From Egibacter rhizosphaerae (GTDB taxonomy: Bacteria > Actinomycetota > Nitriliruptoria > Euzebyales > Egibacteraceae), in NCBI RefSeq assembly GCF_004322855.1, contig NZ_CP036402.1:1364001-1428000 (forward strand): a stretch of DNA of 64,000 nucleotides, written 5' to 3'. Each line of letters opens with the position of its first letter. Position 1 is the stretch's first letter. Shown here piece by piece: positions 34,095-42,829 of this stretch. A program made the translations under genes and the position numbers. Below the pieces are notes generated by a model that worked only from the letters and a program-made list of their open reading frames with translations, was not told the origin of the DNA and did not search any database.

Positions 34095-35921
34095 TCAGGG
34101 GGTGGCGAGCGCTTCCCGGACGCGCTCGGCGGTCCCGTCGCTGATGCCGTCGCCGACCACGACCGGACGCTGGGCGCCGACCTCGGCCAGCGCGCTCACC
34201 CGTCCCTCGGAGGCCTCGCCGGGTGGGAGCAATCCCAGCGGGCTCGCGTGGAACGAGGCCGCGACGCCGGCGGGCAAGGCGGCACGGAAGTCGTCGCCCC
34301 GCGCGAGGTAGACGAACGGGGGGCCCTGCCAGTTGTCGCCATGCGTCGCGACCTCCGCCGCGGTTGCGTACCGGTCCTCGCCGCCGACCCGCTCGACGTT
34401 CGACACGAGCCGCTCCAGCTCCTGCTCGACACCGGTGCCCACGGCCGCGGACCCCCCGACGATCAGCACCCGGTCCGGCTGCCGCTCCCCGAGCACCGAG
34501 CGGGTCGCGTCGGGCAGGGAGTCGGGACGCGTCAGCAGCACGGGCCCCCGGTACGCCGCGAGCGGGATCGCCGAGAGCGCGTCGGGGAAGGCTTCACCGG
34601 TCGCCACGATCGCCGTCGAGGTCTCGTGCCACGCGCCGGCGACCTCGGCCGCGGTCGCGTAGCGGTCGGCCCCGGCGAGACGTCGAACATCGCCCCAGTC
34701 CCCAAGCTGGTCCTCGACCTCGTCCGCGATGGCGGCCGATCCACCGAGGATCGTGATCGACTCGGGACCGAGCCGATCCAGCTCCCCGGCGACGTCGTCC
34801 GGGAGCGCGCCGGTGGGTGGGACGAGCAGCAGCGGCCCGTGCATCGCGGCGAGCGCGCCACCGGCGAGCCCGTCGGGGAAGGCATCCGCGGTCGCGACGA
34901 AGACCTCGTCCGGTCCGGGGGCGAAGGCGTGCTCCGACAACGCCACCGACGTCGACACGCCGTCCGAGCCGCCGACCCGGGCGGGGGTCAGGCCGCCGTC
35001 GCCGCGCGTGAGGTCCTCGACCGCAAGCCCCGTCTTCTCGACGATCCAGTCGAGATACGCCGGCACCGAGGCGTACAGGTCGGGCGCGGAGCCGCAGGTG
35101 GCCTCGTCGCTGGCCACGCTGGAGCTCACGACGCCGATCTGCACGGTGCCGCCGTCCCGGTCGGCGCCGACGAGCGGCCCGCCACTGTCGCCGAAGCAGG
35201 TGCCGCGCTCCACGCCCCCGGTGCACACGGTGCGGGCCGCGTCGAACGCGTCGCCGAGCTCCGCCTCGTCGAAGGCGTCCGCGCAGTCGATGGGCGCGAC
35301 GACGGGCGTCTGCACGGAGTGCAGCGCGAGGGGGTACTCGTCGCCCCCGGGGTTCGTCGCGCCCCATCCGGCCACCTCCACGGATGATCCGGGCGACCAC
35401 GCGGGCCAGTCGCCGGGGCTCGCCAACGGGACCGTCGCCACCCCGAGCCGCTCGCGGGTGCGCAGCAGCGCGACGTCGTCGGCGAGCGCCTCGCTCCCGG
35501 TGAACCCCGGGTGCACCACCTCGTCGACGACCGGCTCGCGAACCCCGCCGGAGCGCAGGTCGGCGACCTCCGCACGAACGTCCAGGTCCTCGGCGGCCTC
35601 GGTCCCGCGGTCCTCGACACAGTGGGCCGCGGTCAGCACCCAACGGTCGCCCAGGTAGGAGCCCGCGCATCGCGGCGTCTCACCCGCCTCGTCCCCGCGA
35701 TCGACGATCGCCACCGTCCACGGCCAGTCGTCGGCCTCGGCCTCGTCACCACCCACCACCCGCGGCTGGATGTCGAGCGTCTCGGGGTCGTCGGACTCGG
35801 TGGCGGCCGGCGCGCCGGCGAGCGACGTGAGGGCGATCGCCGGCACGAGCGAGGCGACGAGCACGCCACGCAGAAGGCGGGCACGGGCCGGACGGGCCGG
35901 TACGGGTCGCATGGGAGTCAT
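34095..35921 (-). CDS. Secreted trypsin-like serine protease (S1) with three CWB2 repeats
   Basis: 608 residues. Signal peptide about 1-40. The S1 domain (about 53-300) begins RVVGGDEAEADDWPW and has the full triad: His in TAAHC (near 96), Asp in DDVALLR (near 147), Ser in GDSGGP (near 243), with paired cysteines. The peptide between ATES and RVVG may be a propeptide. Three CWB2 modules (VGGSDGVSTS, LAGADRYATA, VGGEDRYATA) hold it to the wall. The frame stays open far upstream but those codons belong to other genes. No ribosome site precedes the ATG; see the leaderless promoter candidate. Confidence 0.9.
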   Translation of the reverse strand: MTPMRPVPARPARARLLRGVLVASLVPAIALTSLAGAPAATESDDPETLDIQPRVVGGDEAEADDWPWTVAIVDRGDEAGETPRCAGSYLGDRWVLTAAHCVEDRGTEAAEDLDVRAEVADLRSGGVREPVVDEVVHPGFTGSEALADDVALLRTRERLGVATVPLASPGDWPAWSPGSSVEVAGWGATNPGGDEYPLALHSVQTPVVAPIDCADAFDEAELGDAFDAARTVCTGGVERGTCFGDSGGPLVGADRDGGTVQIGVVSSSVASDEATCGSAPDLYASVPAYLDWIVEKTGLAVEDLTRGDGGLTPARVGGSDGVSTSVALSEHAFAPGPDEVFVATADAFPDGLAGGALAAMHGPLLLVPPTGALPDDVAGELDRLGPESITILGGSAAIADEVEDQLGDWGDVRRLAGADRYATAAEVAGAWHETSTAIVATGEAFPDALSAIPLAAYRGPVLLTRPDSLPDATRSVLGERQPDRVLIVGGSAAVGTGVEQELERLVSNVERVGGEDRYATAAEVATHGDNWQGPPFVYLARGDDFRAALPAGVAASFHASPLGLLPPGEASEGRVSALAEVGAQRPVVVGDGISDGTAERVREALATP

Positions 35922-35930
35922 CGCCGAACG

Positions 35931-35936
35931 ATGGTA
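35931..35936 (-). promoter_or_regulatory. Candidate -10 element for a leaderless message of the S1 protease gene
   Basis: TACCAT on the minus strand ends nine bases before the ATG, so transcription may begin at or next to the start codon. This would explain the missing ribosome site. No convincing -35 is seen. Confidence 0.4.
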
Positions 35937-36047
35937 CGCGCCCGCCGAAGGCGAAACTCGCCCCGTTGGCCGAGCGATCGCCCGTGAGGATCGCGGCCTC
36001 CCGGTCGTCAAAGCAGTCGGTCCATCGATCCCCCAAGGAGGCCGTCC

Positions 36048-38297
36048 GTGTCCACGACCACTGCCGCCGGCCGATCCCCCACACGTGTGGCCCGCACGGC
36101 TGCGTCCGGCCTGGTGGGAGCGGGCCTGCTGCTGCTCTGCCTCGCGTTCCTGGTCGGCCCCGCGGGCACGCCCGTGGCGGCTCAGGAGCTGTCGATCGAC
36201 GAGCGCGAGCCGGTGTTCGACGGCCTCGAGCAGGAGCGCATCACCATCCGCCTCTCCGGAGGAGCCGTCGCGCGCGGCAACGTGCTGCGCATGGACCGGG
36301 ACGCGGACACGCTCGAGCTGCGGCCCGTACAGGGTGAGGGGCGCATATCCGGACTCGAGACGGTGCCGTCGATGGCCGCCCGAGAGTTCTCCGAGGGGGC
36401 GATCGCCGGCACGAACGGTGGCTGGCACCTCTATCGAAGCGGCCGGCCCGGCGGGCCGAGGGGCGCACCCAACGGGTTCAGCGTTCTGGACGGTCGGGTT
36501 CAGGGCGCTCAGACCCTGTTGGTCGGCGGGGCGACGCGCCCGCGCTCGGCGCTGGGGATCGGCAGCGACGGTGAGCTGCTCACCGACCTGCTCGACCCCA
36601 CCGTGACCGTCGAGTTCGGCGGCGAGGCGTTCGGCAGCAAGGAGCTCAACCGCGTGCTGCACGAGGACAGTCAGGAGATGCGGAACGACGACCAGGCGGT
36701 GCGACGCGGGCTGTTCCTGCTCGACAGCCAGCTCGGGGACAGCTTCCCGTTCGGCGAGCGCTTCGACGACCTCGAAGCCGTGGAGCTCGAGGACCTCCCG
36801 CTCTCCCCGGGCGAAACCGCGGTCGGCCGGGTCGAGCGGCGTCTCCAGGACCCGACCGACCTCCCCGCCGAGGGAACGACCACCATCGGGGCCTACGAGC
36901 ACTTGCTCGACGAGGTCGGAGCGCTCGAGCCCGATGACGAGGTCGCGATCACCGTCGACCCCAACCCGCAGGGCGACAGCACCGGCTGGGACGAGGTCGA
37001 GCACGCGGTCCCGGCCGTGGGCCTGCTCGAGGACGGCCAGGTGCGCACCAACGAGCTCATCCGGTCCGAGGGCTTCTCCCTGGGGCGCCGGAGCATCGTG
37101 ACGGGCCGCAACCCGCGGACCGCGGTGGGGTTCAACGACGACGAGCTCCTGCTCGTGACGATCGACGGGCGTCAGGACGGCCACTCCGACGGGGTGACCC
37201 TGCAGGAGCTCGGCGTCGCGATGCGTGACCTCGGTGCCCGTGACGCGGTCAACCTCGACGGGGGCGGGTCGACGACGATGTCCGTCGACCGCCGGGTCAC
37301 CAATCGCGTCAGCGATGACGGTGGCCCGCGCTCGGTCGGGGACGGCCTCTTCGTCTACACCGACTACGCGTTCGAGGCCAGCGAGCGCCTGCGCGGCTCG
37401 GATCGCTACGACACCGCCGCCCAGGTCGCCCGTGCCGGGTTCCCAGACGGCGCGGGGACCGCGGTCCTCGCGACCGGCGAGGCGTTCCCCGACGCCCTCG
37501 CGGGTGGCGCGCTCGCGGCACGCGAGGGCGACCCCCTGCTGTTGACCCGATCGGGTTCGCTGCCGAGCGCGACGGAGCGCGCCATCGCCGACCTCGGCGT
37601 GCAGCGGGTGATCGCGCTCGGCGGGACCGCCGCCATCGACGACGACGTCGTCGCGGCGCTTGAGGCGACCGGGGTCGAGGTCGATCGCCGCGACGGCCGC
37701 GACCGGTACGAGACCGCCGCGCTCTCGGCGAACGACGACGCGGACCGGGCGTTCCTCGCGGCGGGCCGAGACTTCCCCGACGCGCTCGCCGCCGCCGCCC
37801 CCGCCGGGCAGCTGCAGTCTCCGGTGCTGCTCACCGAGACCGACGAGCTGCCCGACGCGACGGAGTCGTGGCTCGAAGCCGCCTCGCTCGACGAGGTCGT
37901 CGTGGTGGGTGGTTCGGCCGCCGTGTCCGACGAGGTCCTCGATGCGGCGTCCGACGCGGCCGGGGCGCCCGCCGAGCGGGTCTCCGGTCGCGAGCGGTTC
38001 GCGACCGCCGCGGCGATCAACGAGTGGGCGGCCGAACGGATCGAGGGCCTCGACCCCAGCGGACTCGTCGTCGCGCAGGGCCGCGACTTCCCCGACGCGC
38101 TGGCCGGTGGACCGCTGGCGGCGGCCCGCGACGAACTGCTCATGATCGTCCCGCCCACCGACGTGGAGGCCGAGGCCTCCGCCGCCGACGACCTCGATGC
38201 CCGAGCCGACACGCTGAGCCGGGTCACGCTGCTCGGCGGTACCGCAGCGCTGACGAGCTACCAGCACTGGCAGCTCGACCAGTTTGCACTCGACTAG
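36048..38297 (+). CDS. Phosphodiester glycosidase (NAGPA) domain protein with three CWB2 repeats
   Basis: 749 residues. Signal peptide 1-46 (ending PVAAQE). The NAGPA domain (about 105-440) shows AGTNGGWHL, PRTAVGFNDDELLLVTIDGR and the hallmark DAVNLDGGGSTTM near residue 405. Relatives remove GlcNAc from phosphodiester links; on a bacterial surface a teichoic-acid-like or other phosphodiester-linked glycan is a plausible target. Three CWB2 modules follow (RGSDRYDTA, RDGRDRYETA, VSGRERFATA). Start is GTG with AAGGAGG upstream; it is divergent from the S1 protease across 126 bases. Confidence 0.9.
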   Translation: MSTTTAAGRSPTRVARTAASGLVGAGLLLLCLAFLVGPAGTPVAAQELSIDEREPVFDGLEQERITIRLSGGAVARGNVLRMDRDADTLELRPVQGEGRISGLETVPSMAAREFSEGAIAGTNGGWHLYRSGRPGGPRGAPNGFSVLDGRVQGAQTLLVGGATRPRSALGIGSDGELLTDLLDPTVTVEFGGEAFGSKELNRVLHEDSQEMRNDDQAVRRGLFLLDSQLGDSFPFGERFDDLEAVELEDLPLSPGETAVGRVERRLQDPTDLPAEGTTTIGAYEHLLDEVGALEPDDEVAITVDPNPQGDSTGWDEVEHAVPAVGLLEDGQVRTNELIRSEGFSLGRRSIVTGRNPRTAVGFNDDELLLVTIDGRQDGHSDGVTLQELGVAMRDLGARDAVNLDGGGSTTMSVDRRVTNRVSDDGGPRSVGDGLFVYTDYAFEASERLRGSDRYDTAAQVARAGFPDGAGTAVLATGEAFPDALAGGALAAREGDPLLLTRSGSLPSATERAIADLGVQRVIALGGTAAIDDDVVAALEATGVEVDRRDGRDRYETAALSANDDADRAFLAAGRDFPDALAAAAPAGQLQSPVLLTETDELPDATESWLEAASLDEVVVVGGSAAVSDEVLDAASDAAGAPAERVSGRERFATAAAINEWAAERIEGLDPSGLVVAQGRDFPDALAGGPLAAARDELLMIVPPTDVEAEASAADDLDARADTLSRVTLLGGTAALTSYQHWQLDQFALD

Positions 38298-38302
38298 GCA
38301 TC

Positions 38303-38333
38303 GGGCGGGCGCGGCGAATCGCGGCGTCCGCCC
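38303..38333. terminator. Bidirectional hairpin between convergent genes
   Basis: 15-base arms (GGGCGGGCGCGGCGA and TCGCGGCGTCCGCCC) with two mismatches, filling the gap between the convergent NAGPA and polymerase stops. No T-run, as is usual in such GC-rich genomes. Confidence 0.6.
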
Positions 38334-38334
38334 T

Positions 38335-40275
38335 TCAGGGCAACGCGTCGAGGTCGAGACGCTCCGTCGCGCTCGGGTCGCGCTCGATCGCCTCGGCGAA
38401 CGCGGTCTCGGCCCCTGCGACATCGCCTGCCGCAAGCCGCACCTGCCCCAGCAGGGCCCACCGGTCGGCTTCGTCCTCGACCCGCAGCGCCCGCTCGACC
38501 AGGGCTTCGCCCCGGGCGGGCTCCCCCTGCTCGGACCAGTAGGCGGCCGCCTCGTCGAGCAGCGGGGGATGCCACGGGTCGAGGGCCACAGCCAGCGACC
38601 ACTGCGCACCGGCCAGTTCGGTGTCCTCCATCTGTGTCGCCACCCGGGCGGCTCGCTCGGGGACGACGCTGTCACGCGGCTCCCGGCGTGACGCCTCCTG
38701 GTACGACCGGAGCGCGAGGTCGCCCTCGCCGACGGCTCGCGCGAGCTCCCCGCGCTCGAGCCAGTAGCGGGCCTCGAGCGGATTCACCCGCGTGGCCCGC
38801 TCGAGCTCGAGCTGCGCATCGGCCGGCTGCCCGTCCACCGCGAGTGCCTGCCCCTGCCCGGCGACCCGGTCCGCGACGAGCGGCACGAGCGCCGCGACGC
38901 CGATGGCGCACGCCAGAACGCCTGCAATTCCGGCGACCGACTTCGGGGCGGCCGCTGGCTCGACCAGGGTGCTGCGCCCACGGCGCACGACGATCACGAG
39001 GGCGGCGAGCACCACGCCCCAGACCCAGACGGCGGGTCCGGGGCTGGTGACGAGCCCGTGCACCAGCCAACCGGCCCACGCAGCACCGACGCCGGCGAGA
39101 CGCCACCGCAGCCGGCCGGCAGTCGCACGCAGCCCCCGCACCAGCACGACCCCGACGACCACCTGCAGGGCGACGAAGGCGGCGAGCAGCGGCAGCCCAC
39201 CTTCGGCCGCGAGGTGCAGTGGCAGGCTGGCCGGCTCGACACCGGACGCCGGCACCTGCGAGCCGGCGGCGACCTCGGGGCCGCGGGCCGTCCCCGCGTG
39301 CCCGTTGAACGCGCCGAGCCCCACGCCGGACAACGGTGCGTCCGCGACCATCGCGAGAGCGGTCTCCCACCCCCACCGCGCGGCGCCTCCCGCGCGGTCC
39401 GCCAGCGCCTGCAGGGGTCCGACCCCCCCGACTCCCGACACGACGAGGGCCAGTGCGCCCACCGTGACCGCCCCCAGCACGGCGGCTGCGCGCCGCCACC
39501 CGCGCACCACGAACCAGACCACCGCCACGATCGCGGCGCCGGCCAACGCGGCACTCGCGCCCGCGGGCGAACCGATCACCGCGGCCAGCGCGAGCAACCC
39601 GATGGCGACGGCGGCTGCCCCGACTCGACGTCGCTGTTCACGCGCCGCGAGCCCGAGACCAAGGGCCAGGGGCACACCGAGGCCGACGATCGCGCCGGCG
39701 TCCGCGCGCGTGCCCATCGTTCCGGCGAGATCCGTGCGCTCCATCCGCCAGTCGATCGGGTCGATGTGCAGTAGCTGGGCCAGCGCGTGGACCCCCACGA
39801 CCAGGGCGACGCCGACGGCGATCACGACCAGGCGGCCCCCGGCCGCCTCATCGAGGCGGTCCAGGGCAACGAGGAACACCACCACCACCGCGACGAGGAG
39901 CAGAAGCCCGTTCGCATGCCCGTACTCCCCGAGCATCGCGCGCCACGGGGCATCGGCGGTGACGGCGCCGGCGATCGTCGCGAACAGGCCGAACACGCCG
40001 GCGGCGACGACGGCGACCCGGGCGGGACGATCGGTCGGACGCGGGAGCGGCACCCGGCGTTCCGCGACGGCGAGCGTGAGCCGCGTGCCGACCAACCCCG
40101 CCGTGACCAGCAGTACGACCGTCAGCTCGGGCAGCCGGAACGGGTCCACCGCGGTGGTCGAGCAAGCGAGCGGGGAGACCACGAGCAGGGCCAGCAGCCC
40201 TCGCTCGACCGCGGCGGCGCCGAACGGACGCGTCGGATCCGCCGGAGCAGCAGCGGACTCGGTCGTCGATTCCAC
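38335..40275 (-). CDS. O-antigen-ligase/polymerase-like membrane protein with C-terminal TPRs
   Basis: 646 residues. About twelve hydrophobic segments span residues 30-445, with the long extracytoplasmic loop typical of Wzy/WaaL-family proteins around SGVGLGAFNGHAG (near residue 300). From about 455 the protein is soluble and helical with TPR-like repeats (NPLEARYWLERGELARAVGEG, DRWALLGQVRLAAGDVAGAE). It would polymerise or transfer a lipid-linked glycan outside the membrane. Its place among CWB2 genes suggests it could build the polymer these repeats bind; that is inference. Start GTG 40275; no better start lies nearby. Confidence 0.82.
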   Translation of the reverse strand: MESTTESAAAPADPTRPFGAAAVERGLLALLVVSPLACSTTAVDPFRLPELTVVLLVTAGLVGTRLTLAVAERRVPLPRPTDRPARVAVVAAGVFGLFATIAGAVTADAPWRAMLGEYGHANGLLLLVAVVVVFLVALDRLDEAAGGRLVVIAVGVALVVGVHALAQLLHIDPIDWRMERTDLAGTMGTRADAGAIVGLGVPLALGLGLAAREQRRRVGAAAVAIGLLALAAVIGSPAGASAALAGAAIVAVVWFVVRGWRRAAAVLGAVTVGALALVVSGVGGVGPLQALADRAGGAARWGWETALAMVADAPLSGVGLGAFNGHAGTARGPEVAAGSQVPASGVEPASLPLHLAAEGGLPLLAAFVALQVVVGVVLVRGLRATAGRLRWRLAGVGAAWAGWLVHGLVTSPGPAVWVWGVVLAALVIVVRRGRSTLVEPAAAPKSVAGIAGVLACAIGVAALVPLVADRVAGQGQALAVDGQPADAQLELERATRVNPLEARYWLERGELARAVGEGDLALRSYQEASRREPRDSVVPERAARVATQMEDTELAGAQWSLAVALDPWHPPLLDEAAAYWSEQGEPARGEALVERALRVEDEADRWALLGQVRLAAGDVAGAETAFAEAIERDPSATERLDLDALP

Positions 40276-40346
40276 ATCCCTACGGTAGCTCGGACACCGC
40301 CCCGGTCCGTTCGCGCCGCGGCCCGCCGAACGCCCCGGAGGTACCG

Positions 40347-42254
40347 CTACTCGACGGCCTGGAGCAAGGCCGTGAACGCGTAGGCATCGCGCGGCGCGAG
40401 CGCCGCATCCCCACCGGCCACCACGAACTCGCGCCAGCGGGCCTGCTCGATGACGCCGGCGCCCTCCGCGAGCGATGCGGGATCCCTCGGTGGCACCAGC
40501 GCGAGCACGCTCGGCTCGGTCCCCGTCCGCACGCCGACCGTCAGCGCGTCGGGGAAGTTCTCGCCCGTCGCGCCGTACAGGACGTCCGGGGCTTCGTGCC
40601 CCTGCTCGTCGAGCCGCTCGAGCCCTTCGCTGGCCGCCGCGAGCGCGGTCTCGTAGCGGTCCGCTCCCGCGAGGCGGCGCGTCTCGTAGCCCGCCTCGAC
40701 CAGGCCGTCCTCGACGGAGGCGCCGAGCGCCGCCTCTCCACCGACGAGCGTCACCTCCTCGATGTCGAGGTCGGCGAGGGCCTGCTCGGTGACCGCGGGC
40801 AGCTCGTCGTCCTCGGCGAGCAGCAGGGGCGGGCGGTCGTCGCTGCCGAGCAGGGACCCGGCAGCGAGCGCGTCGGGGAAGTCGCGCCCGAGGGCGAGCA
40901 CGGCCTCGCCGGCGGGGGCGCCGGCCTCCGCCGCCAGCCGGGCGGCAGTGTCGAACCGGTCGCTGCCCTCGATCCGCTCGACGTTCGGCACGAGTTCGTC
41001 GATCTCGTCCGCGACCTCCGCGCTCACCGCCCTGGACCCGCCGAGCACCGTCGCTCGCACCGGCTCGAGGCGCGCGACCTCGTCCGCGACCTGGTCGGGC
41101 AGCGCCCCCGGCGAGGTCAGCAGCAACGGGCCGTCGAGCGCGGTCGCCAGCGCACCGCCGGCCAACGCATCGGGGAACTCGCCGGCGGTGGCGATGAGGA
41201 CGTCGTCGGTGTCCTCCGGTTCCCAGGCCCCGGCGAGCTCGACGGCGGTCGCGATCCGATCCGGTCCCTCCTCGCGACGGAGCTCGACCTCCGGGTCGTA
41301 CACGGTCGACCAGATCCAGTCCGCGAACGCGACCGTGTCCGTGTACCCGCCGAACGAGCTCCCGTCGCACTGCTGGACCCCGGGCGCCTGGCCGCCGAAG
41401 CTCGTGACCCCGACGAGCTCGTGCGTGCCCGAGGCGTACAGCGGGCCACCGCTGTCCCCGACACAGGTGTCGGGGCTGTCGGGTTGGCCCTCGCCGGCGC
41501 AGAGCATCGTGTCCGGATCGAAGTTGCTCCCGAAAGTTCCTTGACAGAAGTCGGTCAGATCCCGGATCGGTACCGTCGCCGTCTGCAGGCGGTCGGGCAT
41601 GCCGTTCTGCCCGGGGGGCGCGGTCAAACCCCAGCCGACGATGTCGCCCTCGCTGCCGGCCGCCGCGCGCCGCACCGCCGTCGTGGCCGGATCGATGTCG
41701 TCGATGGGCTCCTCGAGCTGGAGCAGGGCCAGATCCGCGATCTCGACCCCGTCGAGCGCCTGCTCGTAGTCGGGGTGGACCACCCAGTCGATCGCGTTCG
41801 AGACGTCGGTCTCCGCCGTCTGGTCCGTGCCGCTGCCCCCCTCGGCGGTCTGGTCGCGATCGACCTCCTCGATGTCCTCGGCGCCGACGACGGCGCCCAC
41901 CAGCACGGGATCCTCGGGGATGCAGTGCGCCGCGGTCAGGACCCACTCGGGGTGCACGAGCGTGCCCGTGCAGCTGAACGATTCCTGGGTGCCCCGGGTG
42001 GCGACGAACGCGACCTCGGGATACTCCCCGTCCTCGACGTCCCGGCCCTGGTAGATGCGGGGACCGACCCGTCCGACCTCGTCACCGCCGTCGACCTCGT
42101 CGATCCCGTCGGCCACGTCGGCCACGTCGTCATCGGAGGCTGGTGCGTCGAGCCCGGAGCCCGCGGCGCCACCGGAGCCCGCGGCGCCCGGGACGGGGAA
42201 CGTCGCCATGGCGACGAGCACGACGACCAGCGATACGTACATGCGTCGGAACAC
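40347..42254 (-). CDS. Second secreted S1 serine protease with three CWB2 repeats
   Basis: 635 residues. Signal peptide about 1-26, then an acidic pro-segment (DDDVADVADGIDEVDGGDEV). S1 domain about 63-315: PRIYQGRDVEDGEYP, His in TAAHC (near 106), Asp in ADLALLQ (near 173), Ser in GDSGGPL (near 266). The insertion TAEGGSGTDQTAET near 140 is unusual. Three CWB2 modules follow (RREEGPDRIATA, IEGSDRFDTA, LAGADRYETA). GTG start with AGGGGGT seven bases upstream. It differs enough from the S1 gene at 34-36 kb to be an old duplicate. Confidence 0.9.
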   Translation of the reverse strand: MFRRMYVSLVVVLVAMATFPVPGAAGSGGAAGSGLDAPASDDDVADVADGIDEVDGGDEVGRVGPRIYQGRDVEDGEYPEVAFVATRGTQESFSCTGTLVHPEWVLTAAHCIPEDPVLVGAVVGAEDIEEVDRDQTAEGGSGTDQTAETDVSNAIDWVVHPDYEQALDGVEIADLALLQLEEPIDDIDPATTAVRRAAAGSEGDIVGWGLTAPPGQNGMPDRLQTATVPIRDLTDFCQGTFGSNFDPDTMLCAGEGQPDSPDTCVGDSGGPLYASGTHELVGVTSFGGQAPGVQQCDGSSFGGYTDTVAFADWIWSTVYDPEVELRREEGPDRIATAVELAGAWEPEDTDDVLIATAGEFPDALAGGALATALDGPLLLTSPGALPDQVADEVARLEPVRATVLGGSRAVSAEVADEIDELVPNVERIEGSDRFDTAARLAAEAGAPAGEAVLALGRDFPDALAAGSLLGSDDRPPLLLAEDDELPAVTEQALADLDIEEVTLVGGEAALGASVEDGLVEAGYETRRLAGADRYETALAAASEGLERLDEQGHEAPDVLYGATGENFPDALTVGVRTGTEPSVLALVPPRDPASLAEGAGVIEQARWREFVVAGGDAALAPRDAYAFTALLQAVE

Positions 42255-42829
42255 GCGACGAACCCCCTGCGGCTGGACTGCGCCCCGGGGCTCGTGGACC
42301 CGGGAACATTGTGAACGAGTGGCAGGGTAGCGTCAGTCAGCGCGCCAGGTGCACCGCCAGCCCAAGGGACGGCGCGAGCCGCGGAGCGGGTCGCCGGCGC
42401 CGGGGGAAGCACCGGCGACCCGCCGGGCTCTGGAGGGAAGGTGTGGTGTGGTGGCAGCGGAGCCCGCCACGGTCTCGGGCCGCGACGACGATCGTCGTAC
42501 TTCGTCGCACTGAGTGATTGCCCCACCCCCGCGGGGACCGCCGCGAGCCGGCTGTTGCCGACCGCTACCCACGCGCCATCGGGGTCGCACTGGCGGAACG
42601 TAGCTCATGCGGGGGCATCGGCGCGAACTTCCCGGGGGTCGGGATCGCGACGCACCGAACGCGGCTTCCTTCCGCCGGATCGCGAGCTGCAATACACAGC
42701 GTAGCCCACGTGGCACACGGGATCATCCTCCGCGGTCGCAGCGCCGTGAGCCGGTACCCTCGCCCTGTCAGGTCGGTGTCGGTCGCCGCTCGCGGCGACG
42801 CATCGTCGCCTCGGCCGGAGGAGCGAAGC
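42255..42829. other. 575-base divergent intergenic region with a strong hairpin
   Basis: No supportable gene. A 13-base stem with one mismatch (42388-42400 with 42409-42421, 8-base loop) lies 135 bases upstream of the protease start and would be in its leader. Both flanking genes must be transcribed from here; no promoter was convincing. Known riboswitch signatures were looked for and not found. Confidence 0.6.

Noticed and set aside
35922-38675. Upstream extension of the S1 protease frame
   Set aside because: The frame is open by chance through the divergent NAGPA gene and beyond; a signal peptide marks the true start at 35921.
40276-41946. Upstream extension of the polymerase frame
   Set aside because: It runs in a second frame of the protease gene at 40347-42254 and is Arg/Gly-rich without domains.
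42255-42829. Possible c-di-AMP (ydaO) or cobalamin riboswitch
   Set aside because: A GGGGTGGGGCAATC stretch on the minus strand recalled the motif, but the conserved CAGCTAACC and paired segments are absent.
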